This document shows, piece after piece, positions 18,701 to 25,901 of a stretch of 64,000 nt of DNA (its first letter is position 1; every line of letters starts with the position of its first letter). The notes under the pieces were generated by a model. That model searched no databases and had not been told where the DNA came from. It saw nothing but the letters and a program-made list of their open reading frames with translations. The position numbers and the translations under genes are program-made. Source of the stretch: Algoriphagus sp. (GTDB lineage: Bacteria; Bacteroidota; Bacteroidia; Cytophagales; Cyclobacteriaceae); NCBI GenBank assembly GCA_029945945.1, contig JAQSDM010000005.1, positions 434,001-498,000 of the forward strand. Reading direction: 5' to 3'.

Positions 18701-20805
18701 AATTCCAGGAAGCCCTTCCTGGTGAATCTGATGCCTGGACTACATCCAGTTTTTCTTTTATTCCTTCCGGTCCGAATGGCTGGACACAGCGTACTCAGGA
18801 TCAAATGGGGGAAAATCAACTGACGAATCTGGAAATCAACCCATCCGATAAAACCTGGAAATACACCGATGTGAAACTGGGATTTGAGGTCTTTACCATC
18901 GGCTCTGCGGTGGATACGCTCTCTTTCAGAAACACCCAATTCTACCTGGATCAGATTCCTCAGATTATTGATAATGTTAACAATGCAAACAGCAGACTTT
19001 GTCCAAACGGATCGATCGGATTGGTTGCATTTGACCAGAAAAGCCTGACGCCATACCTTGCCATACCGGTGCCCGGTTTCGATATTTTGGATTCAAGATC
19101 TTGTGGTCGTGTTCCTCAAATGATTCAAAGCATCCAAAATGCCTGGATTACCACTCCGGGTCAGACCATCCTGATAGATTATGTGAACAATGTTCCGGTT
19201 GGAGATTACGTGGTCATTTTCTCAGTAGGCAATGTGACATTTGACGCATGGCCGGATATTGCCATCGAGAAATTGAAAGAACTTGGGGCGAGTGAGGCTA
19301 CTATCAGGGCTTTGAAAAATGGAGATCCATACATTCTGTATGGAAGAAAGGGTATGAAACCCGGGGAAGCGATTGAAATAATCGGTACCAAAGACGCTGA
19401 AGTTCCTGCTAATAAACAGACTCTTACCTTCTCAGCTGATCTTGAAGGCTACATGACTTCTGGTACTATCTTAACTCCCAAAGTCGGTCCTGCTGCATCC
19501 TGGGAAAGATTTTTTCAAAATGTAAAGTCAAGAGACTGGATCAATGAAGAGGAGCGAACCTATTTTGACATCATCGGGGTGAAAGAAAATGGTGTGGAGG
19601 AAATCTTGCTTACGGATGTGTCAGAAGAGGAACTGGACCTGTCGTTTATTGATCCGGTAACTTTCCCCCAAATCCGTCTTCGATATGCGATGGATGATCC
19701 TGAATCTACAGCTCCCGCTCAACTGAACCGTTGGCAAGTGAATTACACCGGAGTTCCGGAAGGAGTTTTGGTTTCCAAATCAGGACAAGAGCAAGTAAAT
19801 CTGAAAGAAGGACAGAATGGCTTGATTGAATTTCAATTCAAAAATATATCACAATACAACTTCCTCGATTCTGTTCGGGTAGATTGGAAATTCACAAACA
19901 CTGCTACCAGAAAAGTTGAAAACTTCTCCCGAAAATTCCCTGCACTGAAAGCAGGGGAGGCCTTTGATTTTACCATTGATTTTATTTCCGAAGGAAAATC
20001 AGGTTCAAATGCACTGGAAGTTTATGCAAATCCAAAGATCCAAATGGAGCAGACATTCCGAAATAATCAACTCGATATGGGAGAATATTTTGTGGTCGAA
20101 GGGGATAACTCTACGTCACTTTTGGATGTGAATTTTGACGGAATCTATATCATGGATGGGGACATTGTTTCCCCAAATGTGATGGTGACGGCATTGCTCA
20201 AAAACGATCAAACCTTACTTTATAAAAAGGATACGGTTGGGTTGGAAATATTCATTAAACAAAATTGCGATCAATGTCAGTATAACCGGGTCAATTTTTC
20301 CAATCCAACGCTGACCTGGTCACCTGCAAGTGAAGATTCTGATTTCAAAGTTTCGTTTGTTCCGGGTCCGCTTGAGGATGGAATTTATACCCTGAGAATC
20401 GTCAACGAGGATTCTCCACAGCCATTCGAAATTACCTTTGAAGTGATCAATGAGTCTCAGATCACCAATTTCTACCCTTATCCAAATCCGTTCAGCACAA
20501 GTGTGCGGTTTGTCTTTACGGTCACCGGGATGGAAGTCCCCGATGAAGTCAAGATTCAGATCATGACGGTGACAGGCCGGGTTGTCCGGGAGATTTTGCA
20601 AAATGAATTAGGACCCATCCGAATCGGAAACAACATCACGGAATATGCATGGGATGGGCGAGATGAATTTGGAGATCAGCTGGCAAACGGCGTTTACATT
20701 TACCGGGTTTTGATCAGAAAGAATGGACAATTCATGGAACACAGGCCGACTGCAGGAGACCGGGCTTTCAACAAAGGCTACGGTAAAATGTACCTTCTAC
20801 GCTGA
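15787..20805 (+). CDS. porU: PorU-family type IX secretion sortase (C25 peptidase)
   Basis: This 1672-residue exported protein has a signal peptide (1-20, LVSAQ) and a gingipain-like C25 peptidase domain in the first half. The catalytic dyad is visible: H634 in TFFGHGA and C668 in LFNGCDYG. Long beta-rich domains follow, and the C-terminus (about 1588-1672) is a type IX sorting domain with YPYPNPF, VRFVF and ANGVYIYRV. PorU-type sortases remove this domain from cargo and attach A-LPS or a similar anchor at the cell surface. The protein is longer than typical PorU, suggesting the PorU2 variant. Start is 2 bp after the PorV-family gene. The 3' end overlaps the convergent VTT-domain gene by 9 bases. 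Confidence 0.85.
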   Translation: MKRILLLGFVFLMFATLVSAQQVPWYSYDQTYYKIPTAKDGIYRISSQALQNSGINLNTLDPRAIRMFHRGKEVAIHVEGENDGKFDAGDFIDFYGLRNDGTLDRLLYTEFSTIPNPYFNTHSDTTAFFLSILPGQTGKRMAQRATPAADLPLVTTYNSEKLQVFADQYSLGQGYALDFRLSKYDLGQGWMSAVITKGSTRQITFNQLGSPRNAGTAQLEIGLVGRSYNNHSTRILAGPTASNQRLVSTVPYFGYNYPQLKIELAMTDFNADGSIVIGVQSAGPEAADNISLAYAKITYQKNVATGNFPSELFILPPGNQRIQLNQTSGTYVAFDVFDPENPEKVNLAVSGSNLIFAAGVASDSSKVWVQSVSQLTQVGVLKSVRFRNYLSQPANLILVGHRKLEVPSQQFPNPLKAYAEHRASPLGGGFDTLTVRMEDLYDQFASGENSPVALYEFLRAYYPVHKPTHLLLAGRALAMYSTARSAGVTYYYRNNPSIFPFQDLVPVGGYPFSDNIFTVGLDPEKPDVPAMAVGRIPAKTSQELAGYLDKAIEKDEVGVSDAWQKEMIHLSGGVSEFELERYFNFLNGFKSIAEGPYLGGNVTTYRKRSNSTIEVIDIAGDLNEGRSMVTFFGHGAPTVIDIEIGFASDPSLNYQNKGKYPIMLFNGCDYGSAYGTGYTQGEDWVITPEKGASNIMANTSIGVDVYLRRYSEIFYLKAFSDSTLIYRTIGEVKKEAEDLFIARYGTGALNVSQMEQMVLLGDPAVRIFPANKADYSVKEEEVLLESFDDDPLTALSDSLKLTFVLRNIGRVDTDSIRYQISRSLPDGTQITYPEVKIPYISRVDTIVYSIPNSDVNSAGENTFTIEVNSGKDVDEMTFANNLITFGKLIQLSGTLNLSPLEYGIANTRDLTLVTQIPGKAPEDRTIIIQLDTAANFSSAFRKEIRITTKGLAEWPVSLLSANDTATYHWRSKFQEALPGESDAWTTSSFSFIPSGPNGWTQRTQDQMGENQLTNLEINPSDKTWKYTDVKLGFEVFTIGSAVDTLSFRNTQFYLDQIPQIIDNVNNANSRLCPNGSIGLVAFDQKSLTPYLAIPVPGFDILDSRSCGRVPQMIQSIQNAWITTPGQTILIDYVNNVPVGDYVVIFSVGNVTFDAWPDIAIEKLKELGASEATIRALKNGDPYILYGRKGMKPGEAIEIIGTKDAEVPANKQTLTFSADLEGYMTSGTILTPKVGPAASWERFFQNVKSRDWINEEERTYFDIIGVKENGVEEILLTDVSEEELDLSFIDPVTFPQIRLRYAMDDPESTAPAQLNRWQVNYTGVPEGVLVSKSGQEQVNLKEGQNGLIEFQFKNISQYNFLDSVRVDWKFTNTATRKVENFSRKFPALKAGEAFDFTIDFISEGKSGSNALEVYANPKIQMEQTFRNNQLDMGEYFVVEGDNSTSLLDVNFDGIYIMDGDIVSPNVMVTALLKNDQTLLYKKDTVGLEIFIKQNCDQCQYNRVNFSNPTLTWSPASEDSDFKVSFVPGPLEDGIYTLRIVNEDSPQPFEITFEVINESQITNFYPYPNPFSTSVRFVFTVTGMEVPDEVKIQIMTVTGRVVREILQNELGPIRIGNNITEYAWDGRDEFGDQLANGVYIYRVLIRKNGQFMEHRPTAGDRAFNKGYGKMYLLR

Positions 20806-21498
20806 TTTGGGCTTTTTCTTAATATATTGATAGATCCCAAAAACTCCAATAATCAAAAGTGCGAATCCAATCCCCCATTGGACGGGCGAACTGAGAGACT
20901 CTTTGGCCCCGAGGAATGAATTGGCAAATACTCCGGTTCCGAAAGCGATAAACGTCCGTGGAAGCATTCCTAAAATCCCAAAAATCAGTACTTTTTTCAG
21001 GGGAATTTTCATTGAGGCAAAAAGGAAATTGGAGACAGCAAAAGGAATAATCGGGCTGATTCTTACGAAAAAAATCAAATTCATCTCTTTTGATTTCCGC
21101 GCTTCCAATTCCTCTTTGAGCTGGGGATGCTTAATGAAAAGAACTTCAAGAAGTGAAGCGTTTGCTTTTTGGCCGAGTTTGTACCCAAGTATGGTAGCCA
21201 ATGCGTAAGCAATTACCAAAAAAGGGAAAGCAATCCATCCAAAAAAGAAACCAGAAGCAGGTGCAATGAACGTCGTCGGGAGAAAGGCCAATCCCATCAT
21301 CAAGCCTGCTATTCCTGTATAAATCAGAAGATTCAAGGCCGAATCGAGGCGAATTCCTTCCAGAATTTGATAGTTCCAAAGAAAGACCAAGCTTCCCAAA
21401 GGCGGCATCAAGGTCACCCAAAACCAACCCAAAACCCCCATTGGATGTTGGTTGAAGTACCCGGCAATTGTTTTGAAAATGCTACCCTTTTTTGTCAT
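20797..21498 (-). CDS. TVP38/TMEM64-family (VTT domain) membrane protein
   Basis: The 233-residue protein has about six hydrophobic segments and the VTT/DedA-like core: ASGFFFGWIAFP, a re-entrant loop, FVRISPIIPFAVSNFLF and GMLPRTFIAFGTG. Members act in the inner membrane and some are linked to lipid scrambling or transport; the substrate here is unknown. Its 3' end overlaps the porU-type gene by 9 bases on the opposite strand. It is divergent from the cystathionine gamma-synthase gene, with a 22-bp near-palindrome in the shared 133-bp upstream region. Confidence 0.85.
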   Translation of the reverse strand: MTKKGSIFKTIAGYFNQHPMGVLGWFWVTLMPPLGSLVFLWNYQILEGIRLDSALNLLIYTGIAGLMMGLAFLPTTFIAPASGFFFGWIAFPFLVIAYALATILGYKLGQKANASLLEVLFIKHPQLKEELEARKSKEMNLIFFVRISPIIPFAVSNFLFASMKIPLKKVLIFGILGMLPRTFIAFGTGVFANSFLGAKESLSSPVQWGIGFALLIIGVFGIYQYIKKKPKSA

Positions 21499-21539
21499 CT
21501 TTGGCCAGCCTTTTGAACCGATAAGCTCATAAAGCCCTG

Positions 21540-21561
21540 CAAGTTTAGCATGCTAAGCTTG
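21540..21561. promoter_or_regulatory. 22-bp near-perfect palindrome between divergent genes
   Basis: CAAGTTTAGCATGCTAAGCTTG is palindromic at 20 of 22 positions, with a perfect 12-bp core TTAGCATGCTAA. It lies 42 bp upstream of the VTT-domain gene start and 71 bp upstream of the cystathionine gamma-synthase start. Each arm contains a TAnnCTTG string, one base off the Bacteroidota -7 box, pointing outward. A shared operator or paired promoters are plausible. Confidence 0.45.
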
Positions 21562-21631
21562 AAATCATCCGAAAAATCAGAAAAGGTTTCTTTTAAGTGC
21601 AAACCAACTAATCAACAAAACAACCCATCTC

Positions 21632-22777
21632 ATGAAATTTGGTACAAAAGCCATTCATGCCGGAGTCACTCCGGATCCATCTACCGGTGCGATCATGACT
21701 CCGATCTATCAGACTTCTACTTATGTGCAGCGCTCTCCTGGCGATCACAAAGGATATGAATATTCCAGAACTCATAATCCAACCCGAACTGCGCTCCAGG
21801 ATAACCTGGCTGCACTGGAAAATGGAAAACATGGAATCTGTTTTTCATCAGGTCTTGGCGCGATCGATTCGGTAATAAAGCTATTCAATCCCGGTGATGA
21901 GATCATCAGCACCAACGACCTGTATGGTGGGACTTATCGACTTTTCACGAAGGTTTTCGAACGATACGGAATCAAATTTCATTTTGTCCCAATGGCGGAA
22001 CCGGAATCCATTGTTAAACTGATAAATGAAAATACCAAGATGATCTGGGTGGAGACACCTACTAACCCAATGATGAATATCATCGATCTGGTAGCGATGG
22101 CGAAAGTCTCTAAAGAACACGGATTGTTGCTGGCTGTTGATAATACTTTTGCTTCTCCTTTCCTTCAAAATCCACTAGACTTGGGAGCAGACATCGTGAT
22201 GCACTCCGTGACAAAGTATCTGGGAGGCCACTCTGATGTGGTGATGGGAGCTTTGATCGTCAAGGATGATGAACTCGCTTCTCGATTGGTATTTCTGCAG
22301 AATGCTTGTGGTGCAACTCCGGGACCTCAGGATTGCTTTCTGGTTTTGAGAGGAATTAAGACCCTTCATTTGAGGATGGAGCGACATTCACAAAATGGTA
22401 AAACCATCGCTGCTTACCTGAAAAATCACCCGAAAGTGGCGAAAGTTTACTGGCCGGGTTTTGAAGATCATCCAAATCATGAGATTGCAAAAAAGCAGAT
22501 GAGAGATTTCGGAGGAATGATTTCTTTCACCTTGAAAGGCAACAGGCTTGAAGATGCAAAAACCGTGATGGAAAACTTCCATTTGTTTGCTCTTGCAGAA
22601 TCATTGGGAGGAGTCGAATCACTTTGTGGACATCCGGCAACCATGACGCATGCTTCGATTCCAAGAGAAGAGCGTGAAAAAGTCGGACTGGTAGATTCTC
22701 TTATCCGACTGAGTGTGGGAGTGGAGGATGCAGAAGATCTCAAAAACGACCTTGCAAACGCACTATCAAAAATTTGA
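21632..22777 (+). CDS. Cystathionine gamma-synthase / trans-sulfuration PLP enzyme
   Basis: The 381-residue protein is a Cys/Met-metabolism PLP enzyme. The Schiff-base lysine is K195 in HSVTKYLGGHSDV; YEYSRTHNPTR and AVDNTFASPFLQNPL are further hallmarks. Enzymes of this group make cystathionine from an activated homoserine and cysteine, or cleave it; sequence alone does not separate synthase from lyase, and the name is the usual one for this branch in Bacteroidota. It is cytoplasmic. It ends exactly where the opposite-strand CHAD-like gene ends: the joined stops form TGATCA, so no terminator lies between. Confidence 0.85.
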   Translation: MKFGTKAIHAGVTPDPSTGAIMTPIYQTSTYVQRSPGDHKGYEYSRTHNPTRTALQDNLAALENGKHGICFSSGLGAIDSVIKLFNPGDEIISTNDLYGGTYRLFTKVFERYGIKFHFVPMAEPESIVKLINENTKMIWVETPTNPMMNIIDLVAMAKVSKEHGLLLAVDNTFASPFLQNPLDLGADIVMHSVTKYLGGHSDVVMGALIVKDDELASRLVFLQNACGATPGPQDCFLVLRGIKTLHLRMERHSQNGKTIAAYLKNHPKVAKVYWPGFEDHPNHEIAKKQMRDFGGMISFTLKGNRLEDAKTVMENFHLFALAESLGGVESLCGHPATMTHASIPREEREKVGLVDSLIRLSVGVEDAEDLKNDLANALSKI

Positions 22778-23611
22778 TCAGACTAAGATTTTGCTGAAAA
22801 GCTGTTGAGCCTGTTTTTCCACCTGGGAAGACAGGCTTTTCTTTTCTTCTCTCAAATCCTTCACCCAATCGAGGTATTTTTTCTGCACGTCTTCCTTTTC
22901 GCCCAGAAATTGGGTGAGAGACTGAAGTGCCAGATGATTGGAATACCAGGGCTTCATATTTTCCTTAAGCTCGGCTATTTCCTGATGAATGCTATCCACA
23001 AAAATCGGATTGAATCCAAGATGAATCAGGAGATTTTCGAGCATGATGATCATTCTCATTCCCTCGAAAACGTCCCGAAGAACACGACTGTCCATCTGGG
23101 TTTTTTGATTGATGTGGAGGAATTCCAACTCTTCCTGGATAATCTGATTGATAGCAGTATTGATCATCAGCGGCTTGATTCCTTTGCTTGACTGATGGCA
23201 TTTTTGAAGGAAATCATCCCAGCTTTTCAACGTACTTCCAACAATCAAATCAAAAGTTTCGATGTAAAGCGCTTTCTTGTGATTCTCCAGAAACTGGCGA
23301 TAACTGTTGAAAGTCAGTCCGGTTTTCAGCTCACGGGACTTAAGGCTTTTTTCTACAAGTTTGAAATGGTGAATTTTACGAAGGTTCTTCTGGAGTTTCT
23401 TAAACGGAGAAAAAGCATCAATTCCGGCACCTTCTTTTTCGAAATGGATTTTGGCCATCAAATCTGAATAAAGCTCCAGAAAAGCCATTTTTCCGGCTAG
23501 CTCAATTATCTTCTTGGATTTGATTTGCTTGCCCAAAGCCAGAAACAGCTCTTTCGCGTCGCGATGCTGTTGCTCAAAAATCTGGAAGACAGGAGAAACT
23601 TTGACCTGCAT
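22778..23611 (-). CDS. CHAD-domain-like alpha-helical protein
   Basis: The 277-residue protein is almost entirely helical and rich in lysine and histidine. Its pattern, LRKIHHFKLVEK in the first half and LRDVFEGMRMIIMLENLLIHLG in the second, resembles the two-fold CHAD domain, which binds polyphosphate through conserved His and basic residues. The match is by pattern only and the N-terminal half is divergent. It lies 3 bp downstream of the DUF2027-Smr gene and is the last gene of the photolyase run. No transmembrane segment or signal peptide is present. Confidence 0.55.
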   Translation of the reverse strand: MQVKVSPVFQIFEQQHRDAKELFLALGKQIKSKKIIELAGKMAFLELYSDLMAKIHFEKEGAGIDAFSPFKKLQKNLRKIHHFKLVEKSLKSRELKTGLTFNSYRQFLENHKKALYIETFDLIVGSTLKSWDDFLQKCHQSSKGIKPLMINTAINQIIQEELEFLHINQKTQMDSRVLRDVFEGMRMIIMLENLLIHLGFNPIFVDSIHQEIAELKENMKPWYSNHLALQSLTQFLGEKEDVQKKYLDWVKDLREEKKSLSSQVEKQAQQLFSKILV

Positions 23612-23614
23612 GGT

Positions 23615-24565
23615 TTAGGATATTCTCACCAGGGTGGCACCATAGCCCCACTGGTCTTTTTGGGTATCCTGAAAATACTTAATATTTCCCAATTGGCTCA
23701 ATCGCTTATGAATTTCTTTTCGCAATACGCCATTGCCTACCCCGTGAATGAAGGTGATTTCGTCCATTCCGGAAGCGATTGCCTGATTCAGGTTTTTCTC
23801 AAAAACGTCTAATTGAGTCCTCAGCATTTCAGAATTGCTCATTCCTTTTGCTTCTTTGACGAGTTGCTCAATGTGCAGGTCAATTGATTGGGCAGGTTTT
23901 TTGACCGGCGTTACATCCTGCTGAACCTGAGTTCCATTTAATTCCGCATTGAGTGCGCGGATGTCAAGCTCCTTGGTGGTTTGCTCAAATGCAAAAAGAT
24001 AGGCTGTTTTTCCAAGACGCGGAGCTTTGCTCAAATGCTTAAAAAACTGTGTTGGCTTCATCTTCAACTGGCGTTCAAAAGCCGGAATGGCTTTCTCCAG
24101 CTTGTTTTGAATCGGAATAAAACGGAAAAGAAACGCCGGCCATTCATCCATTTCTTTCAGGAGGCGGTCATCAAATTTCTTGGCTTCACCGGAATTTAAC
24201 GTACCTCCCAGGAGTGTTCGGTGGTTATTTCCAAAAACTTCCGAAACGTGGGCCACATAGGCTTGCTGACTGTCGTTTATCAGATAAAGGCTGAGATTTT
24301 GATCATTGATCGGAACGAAAGCGAGGTAAAGTCCCTGGTCTTTGGGTCCTGAAATAGGAGTGGGGGTTTCGACTTGAGGCTCTGATAATGGCTTTTCGCC
24401 AAAGTATTGCTTTTCGGTATCGTTGATGAGCACGACTTCCGATTTCATGGCAGGAATCACAAATCCATCCTCGACTTCTATCTCAATTCTCCCGCTCGAG
24501 GATATCTTCTTGATAATCCCTTGTTCTTTTCCGTGGAGAAGTCTTACTCGGTCACCGATGTTCAT
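23615..24565 (-). CDS. DUF2027 protein with C-terminal Smr domain
   Basis: The 316-residue protein opens with a KOW-like strand region (MNIGDRVRLLHGKEQGIIKKI), has the DUF2027 middle part, and ends in an Smr domain (about 228-316). The Smr hallmarks are DLHIEQL, EITFIHGVGNGVLR, and a closing DQWGYGATLVRI. Smr domains in MutS2 and related proteins nick DNA or cleave RNA; the function of DUF2027-Smr proteins of Bacteroidota is not established. The ATG overlaps the stop of the photolyase gene by 4 bases (ATGA), so translation is probably coupled. Confidence 0.85.
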   Translation of the reverse strand: MNIGDRVRLLHGKEQGIIKKISSSGRIEIEVEDGFVIPAMKSEVVLINDTEKQYFGEKPLSEPQVETPTPISGPKDQGLYLAFVPINDQNLSLYLINDSQQAYVAHVSEVFGNNHRTLLGGTLNSGEAKKFDDRLLKEMDEWPAFLFRFIPIQNKLEKAIPAFERQLKMKPTQFFKHLSKAPRLGKTAYLFAFEQTTKELDIRALNAELNGTQVQQDVTPVKKPAQSIDLHIEQLVKEAKGMSNSEMLRTQLDVFEKNLNQAIASGMDEITFIHGVGNGVLRKEIHKRLSQLGNIKYFQDTQKDQWGYGATLVRIS

Positions 24566-25860
24566 TGGTTTAATGCTTTTTTGTATGTTTCCAGAGCTCT
24601 TAGCCTGGCAAATTTATGATCTACGATCGGTTTTGGATAATCACTTGTTCCAAACTCCGGAATCCACTTTTTGATGTACTTCAGTTCTTTGTCAAATTTC
24701 TCGGTCTGAGATTCCGGATTGAAAATCCTGAAGTAAGGTTGCGCATCAGTGCCTGTTCCGGCGGCCCATTGCCAGCCTCCATTGTTTGAAGCTAACTCAA
24801 AATCCAGCAACTTCTTTGCGAAATAAGTTTCACCCCACCTCCAGTCGATCAGGAGGTGTTTGGTAAGAAAAGAAGCGACGATCATTCTCACGCGATTGTG
24901 CATATAGCCTGTCGTATTGAGCTCTCGCATGCCGGCATCCACGATCGGGTAACCTGTTTTTCCTTCGCACCAGGCTTCAAATTCCGCCTCATTATTTCTC
25001 CAGGGAATGTGATCGTATTGAGGTTTGAAGGATCGATCCACTACCTGTGGATTGTAAGCCAAAATCATCATATAAAATTCCCTCCAGATCAATTCATTTA
25101 GGAAAGTTTCATTGAGTGGGGCTGCGGTACGTGCAAGTTTTCGAACTGAAATCGTACCGAATCGCAGGTGAATTCCCAACCTTGAAGTGCCGTTTTGGGC
25201 AGGAAAATTTCTGGTCTGATCGTAGTGAGCGATAATGTCCTCATCCGCTTTGATGGATGGAATAGTGAGTTTTGTCTTCTGAAATCCCATTTCTTCCAGA
25301 GAAATAACCGGAAGCTGATTGGTTTGAAAAAGCTTTTTCCACTGATAATTTGAAAGCAATTGAGGCTGAGCTTTCCTGAATTTTTCCAACCAAACCTTAC
25401 TGAAAGGAGTGAAGACTTTGTAAAACTCTCCGGATCCGTTCAGAATTTCTCCTGGCTCGAAAATCACCTGATCCTTGAAAGTCAGAAAGGGGATGTTCTT
25501 TTCCTTTAATAATTGCTCAATGGCACGATCCCGTTCTTTGGCATAGGGCTCATAATCCCGATTGGTATAGACAGCCTGGATGTCAAATTCCCTGAGTAAC
25601 TCCCGGTAGATATCTTCCGGATTGCCATATTTGACCAATACCGAACCTCCTTTTTTTGCCAACTCCTGATGAATTGACAAAAGTTGTTGATGGATAAAAT
25701 CCACTCTTGCGTCTGATTTGTCCTCCAGTTTATTCAGGATGGTTTTGTCAAAAATGAATAATGGCAGAACATTTTCCTCCTGCTGCAAGGCATAGAATAA
25801 AGCCGTGTTATCTTCAAGTCTGATGTCTCTTCGGAACCAAAAAAGGGTGATTTTTTGCAT
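24562..25860 (-). CDS. phrB: Deoxyribodipyrimidine photolyase / cryptochrome family
   Basis: The 432-residue flavoprotein has the N-terminal antenna-binding domain (TLFWFRRDIRLEDNTAL) and the C-terminal FAD domain with TSRLGIHLRFGTIS, NELIWREFY and the WAAGTGTDAQPYFRIFNP stretch typical of class I CPD photolyases. It repairs UV-made cyclobutane dimers with light. Length is slightly short of the usual 450-480 but all core motifs are present. It lies 41 bp downstream of the TamB-like gene and overlaps the DUF2027-Smr gene by 4 bases. Confidence 0.9.
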   Translation of the reverse strand: MQKITLFWFRRDIRLEDNTALFYALQQEENVLPLFIFDKTILNKLEDKSDARVDFIHQQLLSIHQELAKKGGSVLVKYGNPEDIYRELLREFDIQAVYTNRDYEPYAKERDRAIEQLLKEKNIPFLTFKDQVIFEPGEILNGSGEFYKVFTPFSKVWLEKFRKAQPQLLSNYQWKKLFQTNQLPVISLEEMGFQKTKLTIPSIKADEDIIAHYDQTRNFPAQNGTSRLGIHLRFGTISVRKLARTAAPLNETFLNELIWREFYMMILAYNPQVVDRSFKPQYDHIPWRNNEAEFEAWCEGKTGYPIVDAGMRELNTTGYMHNRVRMIVASFLTKHLLIDWRWGETYFAKKLLDFELASNNGGWQWAAGTGTDAQPYFRIFNPESQTEKFDKELKYIKKWIPEFGTSDYPKPIVDHKFARLRALETYKKALNQ

Positions 25861-25901
25861 GAATATCTTTTCTCAAAGAAGAAGCTCAGGGACTAAATTG
25901 T

